Shown piece after piece: positions 40,701-51,852 of a DNA stretch of 64,000 nucleotides. The notes beneath the pieces were generated by a model. The model did no database searches and had not been told where the DNA came from. It was given only the letters and a program-made list of their open reading frames with translations. Made by a program: the position numbers and the translations under genes. How positions within the stretch are numbered: the stretch's first letter is position 1; every line of letters begins with the position of its first letter. Source of the DNA: Aptenodytes patagonicus (Eukaryota > Chordata > Aves > Sphenisciformes > Spheniscidae); contig NC_134951.1 of NCBI RefSeq assembly GCF_965638725.1, positions 73,039,068 through 73,103,067 of the forward strand, written 5' to 3'.

Positions 40701-43700
40701 TAAAAAAAAAAAAAAGGGTGTGTAGCCATAATGGAAACTTTCCTCAAATTTGTCTGTTTGAGGGTGATCTCTATCTTGGTTGGAAGCAGTTGAGGATGTG
40801 GCACTTCTCCCCTGCCTACGGTGGCACCAGCTCTAAGGTGGATGGGCTATGAGTGCATTGTACTGGCACATCCCCCTCCCACAAAAGATTAATCTTTGTA
40901 GCAAAATATCTTCTTCTGGGTGCACGTGAGGTACTTAAAACAATGTATGTTGCTCAGTGTGAACAAGACTTTCAAGTTACTCCCCATAGACTGACATGAG
41001 TCATCCGTTTTCTATGTCCTTATGCTTCGGCCAAGACTACTAGAAAGCCTTATAATTATAACAACTGGCATTCGTGGCATCAGCAAGGCCCAAATTAAAT
41101 TTCTTCTGGGTGTCCTACAGGTGGCACTGTAATTTCAGTGTCATGAATAGTAAAGCATTCAGGTCTCTGGATGTCTCCTTTACCTGCCTTTGGGCCCTGG
41201 AATTTCCATGCCGCAGCAGAGAGAGATGTGAGGAAACACAGGAGAATCCCTAGGTAGCAGCATCCCTCCCTCCTGCTTTGAAGAAACCGGTCTGTAATAT
41301 TCCAGTGAGTCAAAAAGCAAAAACTCACTTCAAAGCATGCAATGATCTACCTTATTTTTATCAATGCCTATCACTTTGAAGAAGGATGACATCTGAGTGT
41401 GTGCTCTGTCTTTTCTAGGCTAATGTGATACGTGAAATAAGTGTAGTTGTGTGGAGAGAGCAATAAAAATTTAGATATTTGTGCTATAGTTAGATGTGTA
41501 TTCATTCTTGAAGTCCGTACACCTGTGGTTGAAACGTTGACTACACAAGCCAAAAAAGTACCCAAAACTACAAGGCCCTGATTTTTACTTTTCTTTGTTC
41601 CCCAAGCCTAGTGAAAATGTAATTTATAGTAACAGCTGTCTCATATTTTGAGTAGGGCTATTAATTTTGGCTTGCCATTGCATCAGGTAGTAAAAAATGA
41701 AAAATGGGAAATAAAGACTGTTGATTTGAAATTATTAGACCCATGTGCTCTTCTGCAGACCTTGCTGTCAGCCACATCCCTGCTTAGATGGTGTTTCCTG
41801 GGACACACCTTGCAGGTGACCCAGAAAAACCAAACCGGTAGCGCTTCATGCCCCATCCTTCCTTTTGTCCCGAGGGCTCCCCAGCCTCGGTGTGGCTGGG
41901 CTCGGGCTGCCCTGAGCTCTCCCGCACCTCAGGGTGCAGGGTTGGATCCTGGAGGGCCCCCAGGAGACTGAGGCTGAAAGGGCACTCTGGGGAACGGGTT
42001 AGAAACAGGGACTGCGCTGAGGCTTGGATAGTGCGATTTGTTACGGGGCACCTACAATAGGCTTTCTCCTGTCTCCCACAATGCACTCTGAGCCTCCTCT
42101 CAGAAATATTTGATAACATAGTTTTTAAACTAATTTCCATTTGTGAAACAAAAAATTAAAAAAACTAGCTATCTGGGAATATTTCTAATTTTTGTAGTCT
42201 CGTCCCCTACCCCATTTCTACCTAGCTCGGTTCTAGTATTAATAGATCTGGCAGGCATGGCTTTTAGCACTTGCTTTGATGCCTGGCTTGTGGTTTGCAT
42301 AGTCATGACTTGTAAAAGAGACACCAGTTTCCTCTTGGGCAATTTCAGCGTTGCAGCCAATTTCTGTAAGTTTCCTCTCTGCTTTGCGAGGTGTGGGAGT
42401 TGATGGGACAAGTGTGGCTGTTTGTCAGAATTCCTTGCTGGTAAGGTTGTGGTTTATTTCTTTCCTCTTAAGTGACAAACGTTAGCTGTTTCTGTCTAAT
42501 GACATCTAATTTTTTTTTTTTTTTAAATATGGTTTTAGCTGATGAGAAACAATGCTTTCTTGGTACAATAAAGGAAGTTCACGCTGGCAAGTAATTGCTG
42601 CTTTTTATAAGGGCTGCGCAAAAGATCTTATGCTTCCCCCTCCTGCCCTTTTGGTTAAAAAATGCAAATGGATTACTTAAAAATAATGAAATAATTAGAA
42701 ATAATGGAGTTTGTAGAGTGAGGACAAGTTACAGCAGGTATGGCAATGATTCCTATTTTGGACAAGTTTAACTCAGTTATGTTTTAAGATCCATCAAAGG
42801 ACTCGGTGACAGTCTAGTCATGACTGTTTCATGTAAATCGGATATTTGTGAAGACAAGTGTGTAATATGGAAATGGAAGCAATTCCTTTATTGATTTTAC
42901 GTTCCTAGAGAAAAATGTGCAAATCTAGTATCATGTAAAGATTATTTAAGTTGCACTATGGGGGTAGACTGTAATGTCTAATGACTGGTGACAGCACTCA
43001 GCAGATTGATTTCTGTTTTTAATGTGAAAAGAATTTTAGAATACATTAATTTTAATGTTTTTCTTATAGATGTGAAATTGTGTGAGTAAAGACACAGCAA
43101 AAGTACTATGTGAATGGGCTTACCCATACTGTGAACAAAAGGACAGCTGGAATTAAAATCTCCTGTCCTTTGCACTGAAACAGAAACCCCAAAACCCTGA
43201 CTGCATCTCCAGACTAGAGTTTTCTTCAACAGAATGTGTCTCTGGCGAAAGCTGAGATTAACAGCTTGTTTAACCATTCACTTACCTACTTGCGTCCAAC
43301 AAGTCCTTTTTGGGGTGTAAGGGAATATCTTTCTTTGCTGGGCTCAATTATATAAATTTGAGTTCTTGGAAGGTTTATTATCCCTGCTCAGGCGCTGCGG
43401 TTCAGTTCAGCAGGTTTTTCCTGTCTGCCAGTTATGCCAACATTTACTGGTTTGTGACAATTCATAAAGAAGGGAGAAATTGCTTGGTAACTTCTCATGA
43501 AATGGCCTTTCTGTACCTTCCCCCATGGTGAATTTTTTACGCTTTCTAGAGGCGAAAAGTGCCTCTCCGGGAAGGAGAGACTCCCACCATGCCCCTCTTC
43601 TGGCGTTGACTCTGGTGACACAGTCGCACATGGTTTGATCAGCCCTGCGGCATGGAGGAGGCTGCGTGCCCCTCGGGTCAGGGATGCTGAAGCTCTCTGC

Positions 43701-45119
43701 TTTCAAATGCTGCATCGCTTTGACTTTGCCCAGCGTGCTGCCTCACCGCTGCCCCTGAGAGAGCGGTCTGCTCCTTGAAGCAGAGAGTGGGTCGTTGCAC
43801 ACTGCGTTCCAACACCTGCTTTCTATTGGAAAGTCATACTGGTTTCGAAGATGGGAAAGGTGAAAGGGCACATTAAAATGTATACTGTCTGCAAAAGTAA
43901 GCTTCACAACAGCATCTGTACCAGAGCCAGGAAGAAACAGGGTGACGGAAAGCTCTCTTTCACTCTATAAATGGCAAGAGCTGTTAATGCCAGGCTGCTA
44001 ATGTTCACATGAACTTTTTGTGCAAGCTGCTTGCAACTTGGCCCCATGCATGGCGGGAGACCTGATTTCTTGCGGGGCTGACCAGTGGCCAGGAAGCAGC
44101 ATTTGCATCTCACTTCTTGGAGTGCGTTTCCCTGAGTGGGTGCAGCAGCCAGGTGCTGCATGCTCAGCATGGCGTGCTCTCCACCAGTGTCTGTGCGGTC
44201 GATGTGAGGTGGCTGGGGAAGGCATCGAGCTGACATGGGCTGAAAAGCTTCCACAGTTGTTAAGATGCTCTCTGTTTTGTCCTTGTTAATTCCTGATGTT
44301 TCCCCTTGCCCCCCCACAAATCCATCCCTTCCACATTCCTACATGATCTAGCTAAACTAACAGCGACTCGATTGTGGGTGAATAGGATGAAGACTGGTTT
44401 GGATAAAGATGCAACAGTAGGACACTGTACAGACAAAGAGTACTGTGCATTCACTTGATTAAATGGTATGGATGTGCAACCTGCTGCTAATCAGCTTGTC
44501 ATGTGGAGGTTCCAGCAGATTCTCAGTTGCTGTTGGATCCTGAGGTAGGAGCAGTAACCCAGAGAGAGGGCTGTGTCGATAATTGACAAGTTGAATAGTT
44601 TCACTATTTTGTGTGAGGAACTGTCTTCAAGGGATCACTCAACCACCTGCTAACACACCTAGAACTATTTATGGGCTTGGAGAAAGTGTCCTGCTTGATG
44701 CATCACTTATTGCTAATGAAATCACGCTGAGTGTGGTTATACAATCACTGAACGGGGAGATGGGCACTGAGGTAATGTTGCATGTGAAACTATACCTATT
44801 ACCTCTTTCTGCATCTCAATTTCCTTCTCAGCTGAACCAGAGCCACATTTCTATTTTTTAAGGATTTTTCTGAAAAGCAATACATGCAGTTAAAGGCACA
44901 GTTCATCAAAGTGCGTATGTGCACTTTTTACGTTCAGCGTATGGCTGCCCTCCAGTGTCTGCCTCCTTTGCTTTTGCTATGGGGCATGTCTGGCGTAGGT
45001 CCCATGAATAGACTGAATTCTTCTGCCACAATGAGTGTGTCTGTCCTTCTTTAGCTCTGTCTATCACCTGCCTCTGGCTTAGCTGAGTCACGCTTTCTCT
45101 GTGCATACACTTTCAGTTG
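37766..45119. other. Intergenic stretch, no gene recognised
   Basis: AT-rich unique sequence with a T15 run at 42510-42524 and a C/G-rich patch at about 41850-41990. The plus strand is pyrimidine-rich at 39220-39520 and 39850-40120. No open frame (for example 41784-42140 minus, 43904-44317 minus) has recognisable content. Confidence 0.4.
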
Positions 45120-46550
45120 TCCCCATGTTCTTGCCTCTTTCCTCTCCAAACAGATTTTGCTGATGGATGATTCCCGCCCCCCCCTTGGAAGCAAAGTCAC
45201 ATGGCCTTGCCTCACCTACTACTTCTTCAACTGCTTCTTTTTCTGCAGATATGGCTTCCTCATCTGGGCAGAGCTCATTTGCCTTTGACTTCCTTACCTT
45301 GCTTTTCCCCAGAACCTCCTCTAGTCTTTCTCCCTTTTCTCAGCTAGTATGTTTTTATTTCTTCTATTAAATACAATCAACCAACAAAAGTCTCTGTTCC
45401 TGCCATAATTTTATCCTGGCACTTACCTTTTGATTTTATCTGAAAATCTCTTCTTAAAACCTTACCGTCTGTGATTCTGTCTGCCAATGGTTCTCCACGT
45501 GTTTTCTGAGACACAAATTGCTTTTCAGAAGGTCCTGGTATACTCCAAAGTACTGTCTATGGGCTACTAAAAAATCCTGTCCTCTGACCCATTTTTCCTC
45601 TGCACCTTGTGCCCGAGTACTTTTATTCACAAACATCAGCGTGGCTTCTCCCCCTATGAAGGGCAGATATACTCCTATAACAGAGTTGTGGTTTTGTTTT
45701 TGTTTTTGTTTTTTTACCAAAGGTAGAGTTTGGCCTGTGTCTCTGATATGTCATGGCTCAGCCTTTAGTCGGATCCAGCCTGATCAACTTCTGCCTCTCC
45801 TAAATCATCCTTGCTCATTACTGACAATGAAATTATGGTCCAAGTGCCTTCTTCAATTCTCTGTGTCCTCATTTCCAAGCTATGTTTAAATTTTGCACAC
45901 ACTTTCAAATGTCTTCACTCTCCATACACAGAAATAAACTGTCATCCAAGTTGTCATTACCTCATGTCACATTTACTGAAATCTGCTATTCTCTGGCCTT
46001 GACAAAAGCAATTTCACCACCTCGTATCAATTCAGAAACCAACTGCAAGGATAATTTTCTTGCTCTGCTTCTTTGTTGAATCTCCCAGCCTATCTGTTTA
46101 CACTTCTGGGCAGCATCAAACATACTGAGCCTTAACTCTCATTTTGAATTCCCTGGGATCCCTCTTAGTTTTACAAACATTTGGAAACATCGTACCTTAC
46201 TATTTTTCAAAGCCACTTGCTATGGCACTAACACAACCCTTAGCAATGTCTGTCCTCAGGCATGCTGAGACCCAACATATGATCCTGATGACTCTTGTCT
46301 CACTGTTTTCTTGGCCTCTGATTCCTGTCTGCATGCTCCTCTTATATCCTGTCTTAAACTGGAAGCTGCCAGGAGCAGAGTTACTTTCTCTTTTCTTCCA
46401 TGTTCCTACAGTACCTGACACATGGTCCATTATAATGGAAATAAACATACTGCAATCCCTATTGCTAATACTTCAGAAAAGTTTCTTCAACAATATTTTG
46501 GGTGGTAATGCTGTAAATAATTTTACATAGTTCCCTGCTTTGTTACATTG
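45120..46550. repeat. Pyrimidine-skewed block, probable old interspersed repeat
   Basis: About 1.4 kb in which the plus strand is conspicuously rich in C and T. The 3' part (about 46350-46480), CTTAAACTGGAAGCTGCCAG then TTCCTACAGTACCTGACACA, resembles the tail of a widespread old amniote repeat whose name I cannot give with confidence. The hydrophobic open frame at 46144-46530 is a by-product of the skew. The boundaries are approximate. Confidence 0.4.
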
Positions 46551-49500
46551 TGTAGCTGCTTCATTATCCTTGTTCCTTCTTGCAAGGTCTCAGGAGAACT
46601 CGTGCTCTTATTCTTTGGTGCATCCAAGTCTATAAGCTTCTTCCAGGAACAGCTTCTGGGAACAAGCACCATCAAAATACTGTACCAGCTGAGTCATATT
46701 AATTGTGCTTATTTTCTCTTAATCTAAAGCAAATGCAGCTGCTAGGCAATTCAGTTTAGCTTAAATCTCTTTTGCAGTTAGTATGTCTCGGCTGACACAT
46801 AGTAACTTGCTTGTGTATCTGAGCTTTCTGTAGCTCCCTGGTGCAGTCTTTAAATGATTTGTGCGGATCTCACAAAGTGGAAGGAGAACGTAGATGATGT
46901 CAAATAGTCAAATTTTCTCAGAAAGCAACAGTGTGAAGATGTTTGTAGTAAGCAGGAGGCAGCACTTCCCAGATTTGTGGTTGAACATCTCTTCAGTTAA
47001 GAGCAAAATAGGGAATTGGGAGGGGAGGGAAGGGGGGGTGGAATGGGGAAACTGAAATTATTATTATTATGTACTAGCAATTTAGTGCACTGGACGGGTT
47101 CTTTTCAGGTATGATTTTTGTCTTGTGTCTCTATCTGGAGTCTTGTGGGTTGGACCCAAGTGCACTACCAGTGCACTTAAAGCACTCTTCCTCCTGCTGA
47201 GATGAAGATTGAAGCTGTACTCTAAAGTGCCACACAGTACATGCCATTGCATGGGCAAGCAAGATCCTCCAGTAGTTTTCTGTCTTCTGGATGTGTTGTC
47301 TGTGCCTGGCATAAACTGTGTTTCCAGTAAAGATGCGTTGTGGAGATACAGTCCTAGAAACACAGTGAATCACAGCAACTTAACCCCACTCTTGGGTTCC
47401 TGCAACCACAGAGGAGACATCTTTGTCTTGTTTTGGTTAATTGCAGAGTCTGTAGGGCTTTCTCCAGTTCCTCCACTTTGATAATTTCTGATGAGACCTA
47501 CTTTCAGATGGTAGTTGCATTCTAGCCTGTTTGTCTCCTGATGGAAACCTTTGGACAGCTTTAGAGACAGCTGGTCAGCATGCTTAACTATTTTGCTCTT
47601 ACTTTTGGCCCATAATATTGCTTTATACTATATCACATTATATTATGTTTGGGCCCTATATTGCTGCCTGCAGATGCGCAAGGACATTGGGTGCTCAGTT
47701 AAAGCTTGTATCTTTTCTCCACTGCTGCTTCCCCCTTCTTTCACTTTTAATGAAGTGACACAGTAAGAACATATTGGTTGCACATGTGACGTATTATGAA
47801 ATGTGCTGAAAACTTGACTGACGTCCAATGTGAACAGCTGTTCGACCTTCTGACCTGACTTACAAAGCCCTGTGGAGTTTCAGCTTTGGTTACCTTGAAT
47901 TCAACATTTCAACATTCTTTTATCCTAATATTTGTGGTCAGCTCACTTTCTTCTGCTAAGAATTGGGTCTTAAACTCTGGAGTGGCAGACATTTGAAAAA
48001 AAACCCCAACAACAAACACAGACATTTTGAGAAGGAGTCCTCCAGAGTAGTTTGATTTTCTTGTTTGGAGTAGCTTGGATTTTTTTTCTTCCTCATTGAT
48101 CTCAACAAATCACAGACTGATGGTCAAAAGTCTGTCCACTTCATGAGAAGTGGGTTTCTTGTGCCAACCTTCTTAGGAATTTGGGAGCATTTTATATTAT
48201 TGCTCAACTGTATTTAAGTTGTAAAATTGAAATTTAAAGACTGTAATAGAATTTGAAAAATAAATATTTTAAAATCAGGACATAATGAACTTTAGACATG
48301 ATATTGTGGCTTGATACCAATTAATGTTTTTGTCATCCTATGTTGGACTATAGGTTTCAGCAAAAGGAAAGATGAATAAAAGAAAGGAAATAATGTGAGA
48401 TGATACAACTGAAAAAAATTATTTTTGTCTAGTCATTTTGTTGTTAGACTGTTTATCTAGTTTGTGTTTTTAGATAAAAACAATTCCCTTCATTTTTTTC
48501 ATGATAAGAAGGCAAGATTTTTCCTTTGAAGTTGTATGTTTTTTAACAAAGCTTGTTATATTTTCTGTTTTAAAATCTCTGGGTTTATTTTATTTTCTGT
48601 TTTAAAATCTCCCTAAAGGGTGGAGAGCAATTTTATTTTTTTTTTTTTTTTAAATGAAAACATCATTTTCTCTGAGATTCTCTGTGGAAGAGAAGTACAA
48701 AGCAGAACTAATGACAGCTTGAAGATGAGAAATCTGCGGTCATGATTGTGGTGTTAACTTCTTAGTGAATAAAAATCACATTAGTTGATGGGATTCAAGA
48801 TTGTCATATTGGCGTGTTAAAGTCATTGAAGTGTGATGCTTATCTTGTTCACATTTAGACTTTCTTCAAGATATTTCTTCATCACTGAAAAAATGAGGGT
48901 GGAATGGACAGTAACAGCTCTTGCCCAGGAAGACAAAGTGCTTACTGGTATTGAGTAGGACTTTTGCATTCAGATGTTCCCCTCAGAGCTCTCTGTGCTC
49001 ACTGAGGTGTTTCTGGTCATGCCCGCGTGTCTGTAAAGCACCATCACCCATCATGAGGCAGTAATTCAGTTGTGTTCTGCCAGTGATGTGCCTAGAGGAG
49101 TTGTATCCAAATTTTTCGATGATCTTTCAATCTTTCCAATCTTTTCCATGACTTTAACAAGACAGGAGTATTGCAACCTTGTTGTGCTTGACAATGCTTG
49201 AAAAACAGATGTGCTGAATTATAATATCTGGTCAGAAGGCATGAGAGGCTACCTGGCTGGCAACAGAAACAGGATGCATCATGGCACTTACTTGAGTAAA
49301 GCCTGAGAGATCAGATAGGAAGACAAATACACCATTCCTTCCCTGTGTCAGAAAAAGCGTGTGTTGAAAGTTGTGTTTTCGAGTGAGTTGATTTAAACTG
49401 AGACAATTTAAATTATGGGTGTTTCAAATCCTTATGTTAGCCTCAGACTCTTCAACTGGTATAAATTATAGCTCTGCTGCAATGGGAAATACCAAGCGTG

Positions 49501-51255
49501 GGGTTGCTTTTCTCCAAGCATTTACTGCTCGTTAATTATTTCTACTACCCATGGGGGTTTTGTTGCTAATTTTTTTTGTTGCCAAAATGGCACATGGCGG
49601 GAAAGGGAAAACTGAAGTAACCATTAAAAATAATTTATTTAAAGAAAATCGTAAAAGTAAAAGTAACTATTGAGGCTGCAATTACTGTGAGCTGCACACT
49701 ATTAAATAGTTGATAATACTAATTTTATTTTGTCTTTATTAATATTTTTTATCACTGGAAAGTCTAAAAGTTATTTTGTCTGTTTACTTTTCTTATGTAA
49801 AACTTGAAAGATATTTGTATAAGAATTAAGTTAAAAAATGGAGGTACTCCATATTGGAATACACTCGTCTAAATGTAAAAGGATATAAACAGCTGGGGAC
49901 TGGTCTAGAAGAAAAACAGAGAAGAGAGAGAATCTCTTCTTAGAAGAAAAAGGAGAGAGACAGAGACTTTGTATAAAGTGTTGGGAGAACCATAATATGG
50001 TGGAATTTAAGGGAAAAAGTTTGGTGAAATATGGCTCATGACATAAAAAAAATACAGATCTTCTGAGAAAACCTGGAAATTGTTCCCATGAAAGAACAAG
50101 TTCAGTTTTTAGTTTTCTGTAAATAGTTTCACCATATTACCTTCTTCTTTAGAAAAATGTTTACTGCTTTCCTTTCAGATTTTACTACAATGAGGGCAAC
50201 CCCAGAGAAAAGGAGTAAGGACAAGTGTTCATTTCTGTAAGATTTAAGAAGCAAGTGTCTGATGTATTCAGAGCTGCATTTGCAGGAGTAGCAAATAGTG
50301 GTCTTTAATGATTTATTTCTGTGTACAGTTGTTCTGGCAAAGGCTATAGTGTTTAAGAAGCAAGAATCATAGTAAATCCTGAATGCCTAGAGGCACTGAT
50401 CGCTGCAGAAAAGTATTGCAGCAATTTTTTGCAGCAATAGTTTTTTCAGTAATAGTTGTTTGGGGTTTTTTTTTTCAGTAATAGTTTTTTCTAAGTTTTA
50501 TTTCAGCTCCCAGGGCCAACCAGCTTGTGATGCTACCCATCTTGGACAAGAGTCCCTTTTCACGCTGGTGGGAGGCTATGTTCTAGCAGATATTTCTTAC
50601 TATGCTCTTTTTGTGTGGTGTAGCAGGCTTTCTTCTCTTGCTCATTGCAAACATAAGTTAAAGATGGCTGGTAGCAATTTGAACAGATAATGAGAGTTAA
50701 TGTGATTAAAAGAAAACCAAATCTATTGTTGAAATAGTCTAGAAGCAGCAAAGCTGCTGCTGATCAAACTGGATTTCCAGGACAAAGTGTTTCTAAGAGC
50801 ACTTTCTCATCATATCTTCGAACTTTTATCCTAGAGGTAAATTTTTGCCTCTCAGCAGTCCATATCTGGTCTAACTCAGATGTACTGAGAACAGCACTGG
50901 GCTCCCAATCGGCTGCCCAGCTTGCTGGCTTGCCTGTCCTGGACCTTGGCAGGAGAAACTCCATGTTATGTACTAGCACCTGGACCTGGATGTTTATTTG
51001 AGGAATGGGTGCCGGTTCATTTTTTCCAGAAAAGCTCTGATGTGAGCAATCCAGTTTTCTCCATTCTCTTGTTCCTGGGGAAATGCCTTTCACCCATGGG
51101 GAAAAGAAGACTATATGTAAATCTCTATGGCTGACCAGGCTTCATTGTAGCACAGGAGTGGTTTCACCCTCCTCTGGTGCAACCTGCCAGGGCAGTTTGC
51201 CATTGCTATACCTCACCCCACTGAGATTGCTCTGTTGCAGAGGTGATGTTTGAGT
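46551..51255. other. Intergenic stretch, no gene recognised
   Basis: Very AT-rich, especially 48100-50250. It contains a 21-base direct repeat (48559-48579 and 48591-48611), a T-rich run near 48630-48650 and an 8-bp hairpin at 49920-49940. No exon or transposon is recognisable. Confidence 0.4.
48559..48611 (+). repeat. Pair of 21-base direct repeats
   Basis: Two identical 21-base copies beginning TATTTTCTGTTTTAAAATCT start 32 bases apart. It is a local duplication in AT-rich sequence. Confidence 0.85.
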
Positions 51256-51260
51256 ACAGT
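51256..51260 (+). repeat. Target-site duplication of LTR B, left copy
   Basis: ACAGT directly before TGTCC, repeated at 51848-51852 after the LTR. Confidence 0.88.
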
Positions 51261-51516
51261 TGTCCTGGTTTTGGCAGGGATAGAGTTAATTTCCTTCCTA
51301 GTAGCTGGTACAGTGCTGTGTTTTGGATTTAGGATGAGAACAATGTTGATAACACACCGATGTTTTAGTTGTTGCTAGGTAGTGCTTACACTAGCCAAGG
51401 ACTTTTCAGCTTCCCATGCTCTACCGACTGAGAAGGCTGGAGGTGCACAAGAAGCTGGGAGGGGGCACAGCCAGGACAGCTGACCCAAACTGGCCCAAGG
51501 GACATTCCATACCATG

Positions 51517-51524
51517 TGACGTCA
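51517..51524. promoter_or_regulatory. CRE palindrome in LTR B
   Basis: A perfect TGACGTCA in the same context (CCATG before, TGCTCAGTAC after) as in LTR A. It lies upstream of the TATA-like site, where a U3 enhancer/promoter element would be expected. Confidence 0.75.
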
Positions 51525-51634
51525 TGCTCAGTACATAAACTGGGGAAAGCTGGCCGGGGGGGCCGCTGCTCGGGGACTGGCTGGGCATCGGTCAGCGGGT
51601 GGTGAGCAATTGTACTGTGCATCACTTGCTTTGT

Positions 51635-51635
<1 letters not shown>

Positions 51636-51677
<42 letters not shown>

Positions 51678-51692
51678 TGTTATTATTATTTT
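51636..51692. repeat. (ATT)n microsatellite within LTR B
   Basis: About 14 near-perfect ATT units, one interruption, then a few more. It is clearly longer than the homologous array in LTR A. Confidence 0.95.
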
Positions 51693-51701
51693 ATTTCAAT
51701 T

Positions 51702-51707
51702 ATTAAA
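51702..51707 (+). terminator. LTR B polyadenylation signal ATTAAA
   Basis: Same context and position as in LTR A. Confidence 0.6.
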
Positions 51708-51852
51708 CTGTTTTTATCTCAACCCACGAGTTTTTCTCACTTCTACTCTTCCATTTCTCTCCCCCATCCCTCCGGGGGACTGGGGGGGAGAGGAGTGGGT
51801 GAGCAGCTGTGTGGTACTCAGTTGTCAACTGAGGTTAAACCACAACAACAGT

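Larger units (their letters stand above)
51261..51847 (+). mobile_element. Solo LTR B of the same ERVL-like family
   Basis: This 587-base element starts TGTCCTGGTTTTGGC and ends AAACCACAACA, with perfect 5-base duplications ACAGT on both sides. It shares its whole layout with LTR A: the palindromic CRE (51517-51524), a TACATAAA TATA-like site (about 51532-51539), an ATT array (51636-51692), ATTAAA (51702-51707) and a C-rich downstream region ending in GGTTAAACC. It keeps a segment of about 25 bases (around 51425-51450) that LTR A lacks, and its ends are intact. No gag, pol or env sequence adjoins. LTR A and LTR B each have their own target duplication, so they are independent insertions and not the two ends of one provirus. 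Confidence 0.94.

Noticed and set aside
41770..41990. GC-rich patch as an exon
   Set aside because: Open frames occur on both strands with no consistent splice sites or recognisable protein.
46144..46530. 128-codon hydrophobic, membrane-protein-like open frame
   Set aside because: The hydrophobicity comes from the pyrimidine-skewed strand (Leu, Ser, Pro, Phe codons). There is no family resemblance and the right part matches a repeat tail.
33267..51847. LTR A and LTR B as the two ends of one 18-kb provirus
   Set aside because: Each LTR has its own different 5-base target duplication, no gag/pol/env sequence lies between them, and the intervening DNA contains an older CR1 and unique sequence.
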